Assembly (NCBI RefSeq): GCF_964063345.1
Contig: NZ_OZ061318.1
Location: 310,001 to 374,000, forward strand
Source of the DNA: Pseudomonas lini
Lineage (GTDB): Bacteria > Pseudomonadota > Gammaproteobacteria > Pseudomonadales > Pseudomonadaceae
Direction of reading: 5' to 3'
DNA length: 64,000 nt
In this document: piece after piece, positions 45,317-55,505 of the stretch
Numbering within the stretch: the first letter of the stretch is position 1
Layout of the letters: each line of letters begins with the position of its first letter
Program-made: the position numbers and the translations under genes
Notes under the pieces: model-generated
Databases searched by the model: none
What the model was told of the DNA's origin: nothing
Seen by the model: only the letters and a program-made list of their open reading frames with translations

Positions 45317-46388
45317 GTTCGCCTGGCCGTGGATCTTCGCCCTGCTGCCACTACCGTGGCTGATGCGGGTGCTGTTGCCGGTGGCCGACAGTGGCGAACC
45401 TGCGCTCAAAGTCAGCTTCCTCAGTGACCTCGAAGGCCTCGCTCGCCGCCGCGCCCGGGCGAATCTGCCAGCGTGGCGTCAGCAAGCACCGTTCATTTTG
45501 CTGTGGCTGCTATTGCTGATCGCCGCCGCGCGCCCGCAATGGCTCGGCGACCCCCTGCCGGTTGCCGCCAGTGGCCGCGATCTGCTGGTGGCGGTGGACG
45601 TGTCCGGCTCCATGGATTTCCCCGACATGCAGTGGCAGGACGAAGGCGTCAGCCGACTGTCGCTGGTGCAGCATTTGTTCGGTGATTTTCTTGAAAGTCG
45701 CGATGGCGACCGGGTCGGGTTGATCCTGTTCGGCAGCCAGGCCTATCTGCAATCGCCACTGACCTTCGATCGGCACACCGTGCGCGTGTGGCTCGACGAA
45801 GCGCGAATCGGCATCGCCGGCAAGAACACCGCCATCGGCGATGCCATCGGCCTGGCCCTCAAACGCCTGCGTCAACGCCCGGCACAAAGCCGTGTGCTGA
45901 TTCTGGTCACCGATGGCGCCAACAACGGCGGCGAGATTGACCCGCTGACCGCCGCACGACTGGCGGCCAACGAAGGCGTGAAAATCTACCCGATCGGTAT
46001 CGGCGCCGACCCGGAGCAAAGCGGCACCCTGGGATTTCTGGGCATCAACCCGAGCCTGGACCTCGACGAACCGGCCTTGAAAGCCATCGCCCAAGCCACC
46101 GGTGGCCAATACTTCCGCGCCCACGACGGCGAGGAATTGCAGGCGATCAAGCGCACCCTCGACCAACTGGAACCCGTGACTCAACAACCCACCCAAGCCC
46201 GCCCGGCCCAAGCGTTGTATCACTGGCCTTTGGCGATGGCGCTGCTGTTGAGCATGCTGCTGGTGATCCGCGAGCGCTGGCCGGACAACCCGTTGCAACG
46301 GTTGTTTACCAAAGAGCGGTTTCTGCCATCGCAACTGCCCGACTGGCGTCAGCGACTCAAACGCCTGCGTCTGCGGAGGCGTCGATGA
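45309..46388 (+). CDS. VWA-domain membrane protein (BatA-like)
   Basis: 359 residues. N- and C-terminal hydrophobic segments (FEFAWPWIFALLPLPWLM; ALYHWPLAMALLLSMLLVI) bracket a VWA domain with an intact MIDAS DxSxS motif VAVDVSGSMDFPD (about residue 95), then the T and D residues in VTDGANNGGEIDP. It should bind a metal and a partner in the periplasm. Overlaps the flanking genes, so part of the same operon. Confidence 0.92.
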   Translation: MFEFAWPWIFALLPLPWLMRVLLPVADSGEPALKVSFLSDLEGLARRRARANLPAWRQQAPFILLWLLLLIAAARPQWLGDPLPVAASGRDLLVAVDVSGSMDFPDMQWQDEGVSRLSLVQHLFGDFLESRDGDRVGLILFGSQAYLQSPLTFDRHTVRVWLDEARIGIAGKNTAIGDAIGLALKRLRQRPAQSRVLILVTDGANNGGEIDPLTAARLAANEGVKIYPIGIGADPEQSGTLGFLGINPSLDLDEPALKAIAQATGGQYFRAHDGEELQAIKRTLDQLEPVTQQPTQARPAQALYHWPLAMALLLSMLLVIRERWPDNPLQRLFTKERFLPSQLPDWRQRLKRLRLRRRR

Positions 46389-48121
46389 TTGCGCTCTGGC
46401 CGCACTGGTTCCGTCCCTGGTGGCTGCTGTTGTTGCCGCTGCTGGGCTGGTTGCTCTGGCAACTCTGGCATCGGCAGAAACGCGCCGGTCGCTGGCAAAT
46501 GATTCTGCCCCCCGCCTTCCATGCCGCGTTGCTCAGTGGTGGCAGCGGTCGCGAGAGCAAACTGCCATGGGTCGCCCTGGGTCTGGCCTGGGTGCTGACC
46601 GTGCTGGCCCTGCTGGGGCCGAGCTGGCAGCGCGTCGAACAAACCAGCCAGAAACCCGCCGACCCGCTGGTGGTGTTGCTTGAGCTGACCCCGGAAATGC
46701 TCGCCACCGACATTGTGCCGAACAGGCTGGAGCAAGCCCGGCGCAAGCTGTTCGACCTGCTGCAAAACCGTAGCGATGCGCAGACCGCAATCATCGTCTA
46801 CGCCGGCAGCGCCCACACCTTGGTGCCGCTGTCGGACGACCTGTCGACCAGCCGCAACCTGCTGGATGCGCTCAAGCCGTCGCTGATGCCCCAGGCCGGT
46901 CATCGTGCCGATCTGGCGGTGGCCAAGGCCCTTGCGTTGTTGGATCAGGGCGCCCTCGGCCAGGGTCGGATCCTGCTGATCGGTTCGTCGCTGACAGAAC
47001 AGGAGCGCCAAGGGATTCGTCAGGCGCTGGACGACAAGTCCACGCAATTTCTGATGCTCGGTATCGGTACCGCCGAAGGTGCGCCGGTCGCACAGGACGA
47101 CGGCAGTTTCCTCAAGGATGACTTGGGCGCAATTCTGGTGCCGCGTCTGGACGGCCCCAGCCTGAAGGCCTTTGCCAACGGGCTGGGTGGACGTTACCGC
47201 CAGGCGCGTCTGGACGATGCCGACCTGCGCGGCCTCGGCCTGCTCGACGGCCCACGGGATCTGCGCAACGACGGCCAGACGCTGCGTCTCGACACTTGGG
47301 CCGATCAGGGTTACTGGCTGCTGCTGCCACTGTTATTGCTGGCCGCTTGTGCCGGGCGCCGCGGCTGGCTGTTCTGCCTGCCGCTGCTGTTCCTGCTGCC
47401 GCAACCAAGTTACGCCTTCGATTTCGAAGACCTGTGGCTGCGTCCCGATCAGCAGGGCCTGCACTTGCTCAAACAAAAGCGCCCGGCCGAGGCTGCGCAG
47501 CATTTTGAAAATGCTCAATGGCAAGGCGTGGCGCTTTATGAAGCCGGCGACTACAGTGGCGCCGCTCAGCGGTTTGCCGAAAGCAATGACGCCCACGCCC
47601 ACTACAATCGTGGCAACGCCCTGGCCAAAAGCGGTGAGCTGGAAGCGGCGCTGGATGCTTATGATCAAGCGCTGGAGCGTCAACCGGATCTGCGCCCGGC
47701 CCTGACCAACAAGGCACTGGTGGAAAGTCTGCTCAAACAGAAGGCCTCAACGCCGCCCGTCGAGCCGGACAAAACCGCCGATGGCAAAACCGAAACCATC
47801 ACCCAGGAACCGCCGCCGGGCAGCGCCACCCAACCCAGCAATGGCGAGCCGAAAACCGACGCCGAGCAAACCACGCCGGACGCCGAGCAGCCGCCCACGA
47901 CGCCACCGCAACCGGGCGCCAATGAAGTCCCGGGCAGCGAGTTGGGCGATGAGCAAAGCACCACGCCACCACGCCACCCAGCTAGCGACATGATCGAAGG
48001 CGAACAGCGCCAGGCGCTGGAGCAATGGCTGCGCAAGATCCCGGATGACCCCGGCGAACTGCTCAGACGCAAATTCTGGTACGAACAGCAACAACATCAG
48101 GATCAGGAAAAAACTCGATGA
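46385..48121 (+). CDS. VWA plus TPR membrane protein (BatB/BatC-like fusion)
   Basis: 578 residues. N-terminal membrane helices, a VWA-like domain in which the MIDAS is degenerate (VVLLELTPEM replaces DxSxS), two more hydrophobic segments (LLLPLLLLAACAGRRGWLFCLPLLFLLP), then TPR repeats (YNRGNALAKSGELEAALDAYDQALERQPDLRPALTNKAL) and a Pro/Thr/Gln-rich acidic tail. In Bacteroidetes, BatB and BatC are separate; here they are fused. Overlaps BatA-like and BatD-like genes as ATGA. Confidence 0.9.
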   Translation: MIALWPHWFRPWWLLLLPLLGWLLWQLWHRQKRAGRWQMILPPAFHAALLSGGSGRESKLPWVALGLAWVLTVLALLGPSWQRVEQTSQKPADPLVVLLELTPEMLATDIVPNRLEQARRKLFDLLQNRSDAQTAIIVYAGSAHTLVPLSDDLSTSRNLLDALKPSLMPQAGHRADLAVAKALALLDQGALGQGRILLIGSSLTEQERQGIRQALDDKSTQFLMLGIGTAEGAPVAQDDGSFLKDDLGAILVPRLDGPSLKAFANGLGGRYRQARLDDADLRGLGLLDGPRDLRNDGQTLRLDTWADQGYWLLLPLLLLAACAGRRGWLFCLPLLFLLPQPSYAFDFEDLWLRPDQQGLHLLKQKRPAEAAQHFENAQWQGVALYEAGDYSGAAQRFAESNDAHAHYNRGNALAKSGELEAALDAYDQALERQPDLRPALTNKALVESLLKQKASTPPVEPDKTADGKTETITQEPPPGSATQPSNGEPKTDAEQTTPDAEQPPTTPPQPGANEVPGSELGDEQSTTPPRHPASDMIEGEQRQALEQWLRKIPDDPGELLRRKFWYEQQQHQDQEKTR

Positions 48122-49758
48122 CCCGCTTCACCGCCTTTTTGCTCGCCCTGCTGCTCTGCACCGTTCAGGCCCAGGCTGCGGAGCTGGTCGCCAGCGTCGA
48201 TCGCAGTCGCCTGAATTCCGGTGAGACGGTTGAACTGACCCTGGAAACCAGCGACGTGACCCAGTTCGGCAAACCCGACCTGACCCCGCTGGAGCCGCTG
48301 TTCGAAGTACGCGGCACCCGCCAGGTCAACCAACTGAACACTCTCAACGGCGACACCCAAGCGACCACGCGCTGGATCATCACCCTGCTGCCCCGGCAAA
48401 ACGGCAGCGTGGTGATTCCGTCGCTGCAACTGGGCGACGTCCAGAGCCAGCCGATTACCGTGCAGGTGATCGAGAGCGAAACCCAGGACAGCAGCACCAC
48501 ACTGGCGCCGGTGTTCATCGAGGCCAGTCTCGACCAGAACAGTGTCTATGTGCAGGCTCAGGCGATCCTGACCTTGCGCATCTACCATTCGGTGTCGCTG
48601 TACGACGACAGCAGCCTGACTCCGTTGCAGATTCCCGATGCGCGCATCGAACAGCTGGGCGAGTCGCGCACCTACGAAAAAGTCATCAACGGATTGCGCC
48701 ATGGCGTGATCGAAATGCGCTACGCGATCTACCCACAACACAGCGGTGAATTGACCATTCCGGCGCAGATGTTCAGCGCCACGCCGGTCGATACCCGGCC
48801 GTCCCAGGACGCAACACCACAAGGGCCGAAACCGGGCAAGCAGATGCGCGTCAAATCTGCCGAGATCCCGCTGATGGTCAAGGCCAAACCCGGCACGTAT
48901 CCGGCCGATGTGCCCTGGCTGCCGGCCCGCAGCCTGAGCCTGAGCGAAAGCTGGAGCCCGGAACCAGACCATTTGCAGGTCGGCGACTCGCTGACTCGCA
49001 GCCTGACCCTGAACGCCGAAGGCCTCGCCAGTTCGCAATTGCCACCGCTGCCCGCCACCGAGATCAACGGCCTGCGGCGTTACCCGGATCAACCGGTGCT
49101 GGGCAACCAGAGCAGCGAACGCGGCTTGATTGGCAGTCGCGAGGACCGTGAAGCCCTGGTGCCGACCCGCACTGGCAACATTGATTTACCGAGTGTTGAA
49201 GTGGTCTGGTGGAACACCTTCGAGGATCACCTGGAACACAGCAGCCTGCCGGCCCGTACGCTGCAAGTGGCGAGCAATCCGAGCCTGATCGTCGATACAC
49301 CGGCGGGCAGCCTGCAGGTCATGTCCGGCGCCAACAACGAAGCCCTCTGGTGGTGGAAACTCAGCACTGTGATTCTGGCCTGCACCACCCTGCTGGGCTT
49401 CGGCCTCTGGTGGCGCGCCCGCTCGCAACCGGCAATCCTGCGTGCCGCGCAAACCGGCCCGAGCCCGCGCACCCTGCTCGACGACCTCAAACGCACCTGC
49501 CAGGCCAACGACTCCCACGCCACCCGCCAGGCCCTCGACGCCTGGGCCCGGCAACAACCGGAAACCCTGGCCGACATGGCCGCGCGTTTTGTGCCGTTGT
49601 CGGATGCTCTCGATGGTCTGAACGGCGCGCTGTACAGCGAAACCGGCCAGTACTGGCAGGGCGAAGATCTCTGGCGCGCAATTCGTGCGATCCCGACGGC
49701 CGAAGGGGTTCAGGATCTGGTTGGCGATACCGGCTTGCCGCCGCTTTATCCGAAATAA
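48118..49758 (+). CDS. BatD-family protein
   Basis: 546 residues. Signal peptide MTRFTAFLLALLLCTVQAQA, then several Ig-like beta repeats (VASVDRSRLNSGETVELTLETSD; IRVYPD-like LRRYPDQPVLGNQSSERGLIGSREDREALVPTRTG), a C-terminal transmembrane helix (LSTVILACTTLLGFGLWW) and a short cytoplasmic domain. Last gene of the MoxR/Bat operon. Role in cell-envelope stress/oxygen tolerance is known for Bat in other bacteria; here inferred. Confidence 0.9.
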   Translation: MTRFTAFLLALLLCTVQAQAAELVASVDRSRLNSGETVELTLETSDVTQFGKPDLTPLEPLFEVRGTRQVNQLNTLNGDTQATTRWIITLLPRQNGSVVIPSLQLGDVQSQPITVQVIESETQDSSTTLAPVFIEASLDQNSVYVQAQAILTLRIYHSVSLYDDSSLTPLQIPDARIEQLGESRTYEKVINGLRHGVIEMRYAIYPQHSGELTIPAQMFSATPVDTRPSQDATPQGPKPGKQMRVKSAEIPLMVKAKPGTYPADVPWLPARSLSLSESWSPEPDHLQVGDSLTRSLTLNAEGLASSQLPPLPATEINGLRRYPDQPVLGNQSSERGLIGSREDREALVPTRTGNIDLPSVEVVWWNTFEDHLEHSSLPARTLQVASNPSLIVDTPAGSLQVMSGANNEALWWWKLSTVILACTTLLGFGLWWRARSQPAILRAAQTGPSPRTLLDDLKRTCQANDSHATRQALDAWARQQPETLADMAARFVPLSDALDGLNGALYSETGQYWQGEDLWRAIRAIPTAEGVQDLVGDTGLPPLYPK

Positions 49759-49768
49759 TCACTGCACC

Positions 49769-49904
49769 CTGTGGCGAGGGAGCTTGCTCCCGCTGGGCTG
49801 CGAAGCGGCCCCAAAACCACATCACTCGTTTCTTCTGGCATAACGCTTCAACCATTTTGCGCCTGCTGCGCAGCCGAACGGGAGCAAGCTCCCTCGCCAC
49901 AGGT
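49769..49904. repeat. REPIN (GGCGAGGGAGCTTGCTC class)
   Basis: Arms at about 49769-49793 and 49880-49903 after the last Bat gene, upstream of sbcD. Confidence 0.9.
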
Positions 49905-50018
49905 CTTCGGTTCGATCAGATCCATCGCGCCATCCCATGTGTTTGCCAGTAAACTCTCCTCCCTTTAGTCGCTGTCATTTTCCTCGCGACCATTACCTTA
50001 TTTCCTACGGAGTACGCC

Positions 50019-51263
50019 TTGCGTCTGTTTCACACCTCCGACTGGCACCTTGGGCAGAACCTGCATGGCCAGGAGCGCGATTTCGAGCACGCCTGTTTTC
50101 TTGACTGGCTGCTGCGCCAGTTGAAGCTGGATCAGCCCGATGTGCTGCTGATCGCCGGCGATATCTTTGACACGGTCAACCCGCCGGTCAAAGCCCAGGA
50201 ACGCCTCTACGATTTCATCGTCAGCGCCCACGAACAGCAGCCCTTGCTGACCATCGTGATGATCGCCGGCAACCACGACTCCGGCTCACGGATCGAACTG
50301 CCCGCGCCGCTGATGCGGCGCTTGCGCACTCACGCCCTCGGTCGCGTGCTGTGGCTCGATGACGGTCAACTGGATGCCGAACGCCTGTTGCTGCCGTTGC
50401 CTGATGCCAGCGGCGAAATTGTCGCCTGGTGCCTGGCGCTGCCGTTCCTGCGCCCGGCCGAAGTGACCGGTGCGCATTTGGGCGATAACTATTTGCGCGG
50501 CATCGGCCAGGTTCATGAATGGCTGATCGAAGCCGCGAATATCAAGCGCAAACCGGGCCAGGCGCTGATCGCTATTAGCCACGCGCACATGGCTGGCGGT
50601 TCGGTTTCGGAAGATTCCGAGCGCAGCCTGATCATTGGCAACGCCGAAGCCCTGCCTGCCAGTCTGTTCGGGCCGAGCATCAGCTATGTCGCCCTCGGGC
50701 ATTTGCACAAGCCGCAGAAGGTCAACGGTGAAGAGCGCATCCGCTACTGCGGCTCGCCGATTCCGTTGTCGTTCTCCGAGATCAATTACCAGCATCAGAT
50801 CCTCGACATTCATCTCGATGGCGAAACATTGGTCAGCGTCGAACCGCGTCTGATTCCGCGTTCCGTCCACTTGCAACGACTCGGCTCCGCGCCGTTGGCG
50901 GAGATCCTGCTGCAACTGGCCGACCTGCCCAACATCGACCTGCTCGCCGATATCCAGCGTCAGCCGTGGCTGGAAGTGCGGGTTCGTCTCGACGAACCGC
51001 AACCGGACCTGCGCCATCAAGTGGAGACGGCGTTGCAAGGCAAAGCCGTGCGGCTGGTGCGGATTGCTGCCGAATACGCCGGCAATGGCAGCCGCGACGG
51101 CGTCGATGACGGCACAACCTTGATCGAACTCGATCAACTTTCGCCCCAGGAACTGTTCAGCCGCGCCTGGCAGGACAATTACGGCAGCGAGGTCGACGAA
51201 CAAACGCTCAAGGACTTCGCCGAGCTGTTGCAAGACGTGCAGATGGAGAGCGAACAGCCATGA
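50019..51263 (+). CDS. sbcD: Exonuclease subunit SbcD (Mre11 family), TTG start
   Basis: 414 residues. All phosphoesterase motifs are present: SDWHLGQNL, AGDIFDTVNPP, IAGNHDSG, ISHAHMAGG, LGHLHKPQ. Together with SbcC it forms an ATP-dependent nuclease that opens hairpins and processes DNA ends. The reading frame opens with TTG at 50019, preceded by GGAG at seven bases; no ATG in frame is close to the family N terminus (MRLFHTSDWHLG), so TTG is the true start. Four-base overlap with sbcC. Confidence 0.95.
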   Translation: MRLFHTSDWHLGQNLHGQERDFEHACFLDWLLRQLKLDQPDVLLIAGDIFDTVNPPVKAQERLYDFIVSAHEQQPLLTIVMIAGNHDSGSRIELPAPLMRRLRTHALGRVLWLDDGQLDAERLLLPLPDASGEIVAWCLALPFLRPAEVTGAHLGDNYLRGIGQVHEWLIEAANIKRKPGQALIAISHAHMAGGSVSEDSERSLIIGNAEALPASLFGPSISYVALGHLHKPQKVNGEERIRYCGSPIPLSFSEINYQHQILDIHLDGETLVSVEPRLIPRSVHLQRLGSAPLAEILLQLADLPNIDLLADIQRQPWLEVRVRLDEPQPDLRHQVETALQGKAVRLVRIAAEYAGNGSRDGVDDGTTLIELDQLSPQELFSRAWQDNYGSEVDEQTLKDFAELLQDVQMESEQP

Positions 51264-54200
51264 AAATTCTCGCGATCCGCCTGAAAAACCTCGCCTCGCT
51301 GGCCGGGCCGTTTGAAATCGACTTCACCGCTGAGCCCTTGGCCAGTGCCGGCCTGTTCGCGATTACCGGGCCGACCGGCGCCGGCAAAAGCACGCTGCTT
51401 GATGCACTGTGTCTGGCGCTGTTTGGTGCCGTGCCGCGCCTGAACAACACCGGCCGCGACGCCAAGGTCCCGGATGCCGATGGCGAAATCGGTACTGGCG
51501 ACCCGCGCACCCTGCTGCGGCGTGGCACCGGCGAAGGCTATGCCGAAGTGGATTTCGTCGGCATCGACGGACGCCGCTATCGCGCTCGCTGGGAGGCCAA
51601 TCGCGCCCGGGAAAAGGCCGGCGGCAAGCTGCAAGCCAGTCGCCAGAGCCTGCGCGACATCGATCAGGATCAACTGCTGGCCAGCCAGAAAGGCGAATAC
51701 AAAGCTCAGCTCGAAGCCGCGCTGGGCCTGAACTTCGAACAGTTCACCCGCGCCGTCATGCTGGCCCAGAGCGAGTTCAGCGCCTTCCTCAAGGCTGACG
51801 ATAACGACCGCAGCGAACTGCTGGAAAAGCTCACCGACACCGCGCTCTACACCCGTCTCGGTCGCCGCGCTTTCGACAAGACCAAAGAAGCTCGCGAAGC
51901 CCATAAGTTGCTGCAGGATCAGGCTACTGGGGTCACGCCGCTGTCGCCGGAAGCTCGGGCCGAACTCGATGAGCGCTTCAACGACGCTCAACAGCAACTC
52001 AAGACCCAGCAAGCGCAGCTCAAACAGTTGGAGTTGCAACACACTTGGCTCAAGGAACTGCGCCAGGTGCAGGACGCGCAACAAAGCGCCACCGAGCAAC
52101 TGCACTCCGCCCAGCAACACTGGAACAGCCTGGCCGGTGAGCGCTTGAAGCTGACCCGCCTGGAGCAACTGGCCCCGCAACGGCATCAGTTCGCACGCAA
52201 GACTGAACTCACCGCCCAGCTCACGCCGTTGGCGGCGGAGATTCAGCAGCACACGCAACAGCAAACCGAGCTGACCGAGCGACAGACTCAACTCGAACAG
52301 AGCCTGAGCTCCGCCCAAACGGCGCTGACCCAAGCGCAAAGCCAACACAGCTCCAGCGCGCCCCTGCTGCGTCAGGCCTTCGAAGAGCAAAACACCCTCG
52401 CCCGTCTGGTCAAGGACGCCAGCCTCAGTGCCGACCTCAAGCAGCAGGCGGAACAAGCCTGCACTCAGGGTCAGGGCACGATTCAGGGTTTGCTCGACCA
52501 ACAAAAACAGGTTGCCGAACGGTTGCAGCGGATTGCCGGTGAGCTTGAGCAAAGCACTCATCTGGCGCCGTTGAGCGATGCCTGGAACGCCTACCGCGAT
52601 CGCCTGCAACAACTGATGCTGATCGGTAATCGCCTGAACAAGGGCCAGGCCGAACTGGCCGCCCTGGAGCAAAGCGCCGCCCGTGCCGCCGAGGAACTGG
52701 CCACACAGCGCCAGAGTCTTGAGGTGCTGTACAAAGAGGCCGGCGCTGAGCCTGAAGCGGTGGCCGAGCAGATTCAGATCCTCGGCAGCCTGCTGCAGGA
52801 CAACCGCAAGCAACTGCGGGCCTTTGAAGAGCTGACGCGACTGTGGGCCAGCCAGCAGGAACTGGACAAGCGCGGTACCGAGCTTCAGCAGCGGCAACTC
52901 TCCGCTCAACAAGACCGCGATCGTTTGACTCAGGACGGTGTAAAGACCAAGGCCGAGCTGAGCGTCGCCGAACAGACCCTGACCGTCACCCGCGAACTGC
53001 TGGAGCGTCAGCGTCTGGCGCGCAGTGCCAGCGTCGAAGAACTGCGTGCGCAGTTGCAGGACGATCAGCCGTGCCCGGTTTGCGGCAGCCCGGACCATCC
53101 CTATCATCAACCCGAAGCCTTGCTGCAAAGCCTCGGCCGGCATGATGAAAGCGAACAGGCCAACGCTCAGAAAGCCGTCGACCTGCTCAAGGAAAAACTC
53201 ACCGATCTGCGCGCCGAAGTCGGCGGTTTGATTGCTCAGCAAAAGGAATTGCTGCAACAGCAAGAACAGCTCGCGACTCAGCAACTAGGCCTGACGCCAA
53301 GCCTGGAAGCGCACCCGCTGTCCGCGCAGCTATTGGCGCAGGACGCAAGTAAACGCGATACCTGGCTGACCCAACAAAGCAGCCAGTTGAACCAGAGCAT
53401 CACGCAGGACGAACAACGGCAAACCGCCCTGCTCACCCTGCAACAGGATGCCGCACGCCTGGCGCAACAACTGCGCAGCGCCGAAGCGGCGAGTCAGCAA
53501 GCAACACAGCACCTGATCAACCAACAACGTGAATTGAGCAGTGATCGCCATCGTCTGGACGAAGAACTGAAGACGTTCAGCACCCTGCTCCCAGCCGACA
53601 CGCTCGAGGCCTTGCGCAACGAACCCGCCGCGACCTTCATGCAGCTCGACCGGCAGATCGCCCAGCGTCTGCAACAACTCGACCAGCAGCGCGAAGAACT
53701 CAGCGAACAGCAACAGCGCCAGCAGACGCTGGACAAAGAACAGTACCAACAGCAGACCCGCATCCAGCAACAGGAAGCTGCGCAGCAACAGTTCACGGCG
53801 CTGGCCGGGCAACAACAGGCTTGCCAGGAAAAACTGACGCAACTGTTGGGCGAACATGCCAGCGCCGAACAATGGCAGCAGCAACTGGATCAGGCCGTCG
53901 AGCAGGCGCGCACTGCCGAAGCGACGGCCAATCAGCAATTGCAAACCGTGCGCACACGGTTGGTGCAACTGGCCGCCGAACTCAAGGCTCAGCAAGAACG
54001 CCTGCTGGCGCTGGAAACCGAAGACCGTGATTTGAACGGCAAGATCGCCGACTGGCGTGCGCAGCATCCAGAGCTGGACGACGGTGGACTGGAAGATCTG
54101 TTGAGCGTCAACGACCAACACGTCAGCGAACTGCGTCAACGTTTGCAGCAGAGCGAAAAAGCCATCGAGCAAGCCAAAGTGCTGTTGCAGGAGCGCGATC

Positions 54201-54901
54201 AGCGCCTGCTCGATCATCAGGCGCAGCACAACGGCAATCTCGATGCAGAACAATTGGCCACGACGCTGGCCGAGCTGCAAAACCTGTTCGCCGCCAGCGA
54301 ACATCGTTGCGCCGAATTGCGTGCCGAACAAGCCGAGGATCAGCGTCGACAGAATGCCAATCAGGCACTGGCGCAACAGATTGCCGACGCCTACACCGAG
54401 TACCAGCGCTGGGCACGCTTAAATGCGCTGATCGGTTCGGCCACCGGCGATACCTTCCGCAAAATCGCCCAGGCCTACAACCTCGATTTGCTGGTGCATC
54501 ACGCCAACGTCCAGTTGCGGCAACTGGTGCGGCGTTATCGGTTGAAGCGCGGCGGCAGCATGCTCGGGTTATTGGTGATGGACACCGAGATGGGCGATGA
54601 ACTGCGCTCGGTGCATTCGCTGTCCGGTGGCGAGACATTCCTGGTGTCGTTGGCCTTGGCACTCGGTTTGGCGTCGATGGCGTCGAGCACGCTGAAAATC
54701 GAATCGCTGTTCATCGACGAAGGCTTCGGCAGCCTCGATCCGGAATCCCTGCAACTGGCCATGGACGCCCTCGACGGTCTGCAAGCGCAGGGCCGCAAGG
54801 TCGCGGTGATTTCCCACGTGCAGGAAATGCATGAACGGATTCCGGTGCAGATTCAGGTTCACCGTCAAGGCAACGGCCTGAGTACGCTGGAGGTGAAATG
54901 A
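51260..54901 (+). CDS. sbcC: Exonuclease subunit SbcC (Rad50/SMC-like ATPase)
   Basis: 1213 residues. Walker A GPTGAGKSTLLDAL (about 34-47), two long Gln-rich coiled coils, zinc-hook CPVCGSPDHP (about 611), signature HSLSGGETFLVSLALALGL and Walker B SLFIDEGFGSLD near the C terminus. SbcC dimerises through the hook and powers the SbcD nuclease. Its Gln content (coils) is high, as in other Pseudomonas SbcC. ATGA overlaps at both ends link it to sbcD and the GST gene. Confidence 0.96.
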   Translation: MKILAIRLKNLASLAGPFEIDFTAEPLASAGLFAITGPTGAGKSTLLDALCLALFGAVPRLNNTGRDAKVPDADGEIGTGDPRTLLRRGTGEGYAEVDFVGIDGRRYRARWEANRAREKAGGKLQASRQSLRDIDQDQLLASQKGEYKAQLEAALGLNFEQFTRAVMLAQSEFSAFLKADDNDRSELLEKLTDTALYTRLGRRAFDKTKEAREAHKLLQDQATGVTPLSPEARAELDERFNDAQQQLKTQQAQLKQLELQHTWLKELRQVQDAQQSATEQLHSAQQHWNSLAGERLKLTRLEQLAPQRHQFARKTELTAQLTPLAAEIQQHTQQQTELTERQTQLEQSLSSAQTALTQAQSQHSSSAPLLRQAFEEQNTLARLVKDASLSADLKQQAEQACTQGQGTIQGLLDQQKQVAERLQRIAGELEQSTHLAPLSDAWNAYRDRLQQLMLIGNRLNKGQAELAALEQSAARAAEELATQRQSLEVLYKEAGAEPEAVAEQIQILGSLLQDNRKQLRAFEELTRLWASQQELDKRGTELQQRQLSAQQDRDRLTQDGVKTKAELSVAEQTLTVTRELLERQRLARSASVEELRAQLQDDQPCPVCGSPDHPYHQPEALLQSLGRHDESEQANAQKAVDLLKEKLTDLRAEVGGLIAQQKELLQQQEQLATQQLGLTPSLEAHPLSAQLLAQDASKRDTWLTQQSSQLNQSITQDEQRQTALLTLQQDAARLAQQLRSAEAASQQATQHLINQQRELSSDRHRLDEELKTFSTLLPADTLEALRNEPAATFMQLDRQIAQRLQQLDQQREELSEQQQRQQTLDKEQYQQQTRIQQQEAAQQQFTALAGQQQACQEKLTQLLGEHASAEQWQQQLDQAVEQARTAEATANQQLQTVRTRLVQLAAELKAQQERLLALETEDRDLNGKIADWRAQHPELDDGGLEDLLSVNDQHVSELRQRLQQSEKAIEQAKVLLQERDQRLLDHQAQHNGNLDAEQLATTLAELQNLFAASEHRCAELRAEQAEDQRRQNANQALAQQIADAYTEYQRWARLNALIGSATGDTFRKIAQAYNLDLLVHHANVQLRQLVRRYRLKRGGSMLGLLVMDTEMGDELRSVHSLSGGETFLVSLALALGLASMASSTLKIESLFIDEGFGSLDPESLQLAMDALDGLQAQGRKVAVISHVQEMHERIPVQIQVHRQGNGLSTLEVK

Positions 54902-55494
54902 ATACGCTGTATTCGTTCCGCCGCTGCCCCTACGCCATGCGCGCACGCATGGCCCTGCGGTATTCGGGGGTTGCGGTGCAGATCGTCGAGGTCAGCCTCA
55001 AGGCCAAACCTGCCGAAATGCTCGCACTGTCGAGCAAAGGCACGGTGCCGGTGCTGAGTGTGGATGGGCGGGTGATCGATGAGAGCTTGGAAATCATGCA
55101 CTGGGCACTGGCGCAGAACGATCCGCAGGACTGGTTGCTCAAGGATGACCCGCAAGGACAGCAACGCAGCGCCGCGTTGATCGAAGAGAACGATCAAGTG
55201 TTCAAGGTGCACCTGAATCGCTACAAGTACGCCGAGCGTTATCCCGAGCAGCCGATGGAGTTTTACCGGTCAGAGGGCGAGGTGTTCTTACGCAAGCTGG
55301 ATGAATTGCTGGAGGGACGCGACTACTTGCTGGCCGGGCACCCGAGCCTGGCGGATATCGCCCTGATGCCGTTCGTACGGCAATTCGCCCACGTGAATCG
55401 CGAATGGTTCGGGCAGACGCCTTATGGGCGATTGCAGGCGTGGTTGCAGCACTTCATCGAGTCAGCCCTGTTCACCGGTGTGATGCAGAAATAA
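54898..55494 (+). CDS. Glutathione S-transferase family protein
   Basis: 198 residues. Thioredoxin-fold N terminus SFRRCPYAMRARMALRYSG with a CPYA motif, KGTVPVLSVDGRVIDESLEIM in the GSH-binding region, then an alpha-helical C-terminal domain containing AGHPSLADIALMPFVRQF (N-capping/hydrophobic staple). Substrate unknown. The start overlaps the sbcC stop as ATGA; co-transcription with sbcDC is a positional fact, functional relation is not known. Confidence 0.9.
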   Translation: MNTLYSFRRCPYAMRARMALRYSGVAVQIVEVSLKAKPAEMLALSSKGTVPVLSVDGRVIDESLEIMHWALAQNDPQDWLLKDDPQGQQRSAALIEENDQVFKVHLNRYKYAERYPEQPMEFYRSEGEVFLRKLDELLEGRDYLLAGHPSLADIALMPFVRQFAHVNREWFGQTPYGRLQAWLQHFIESALFTGVMQK

Positions 55495-55505
55495 CACCGC
55501 GCACT

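Noticed and set aside
51179..53284. 701-codon minus-strand frame opposite sbcC
   Set aside because: Shadow of the Gln-rich coiled coil of sbcC, with no family features.
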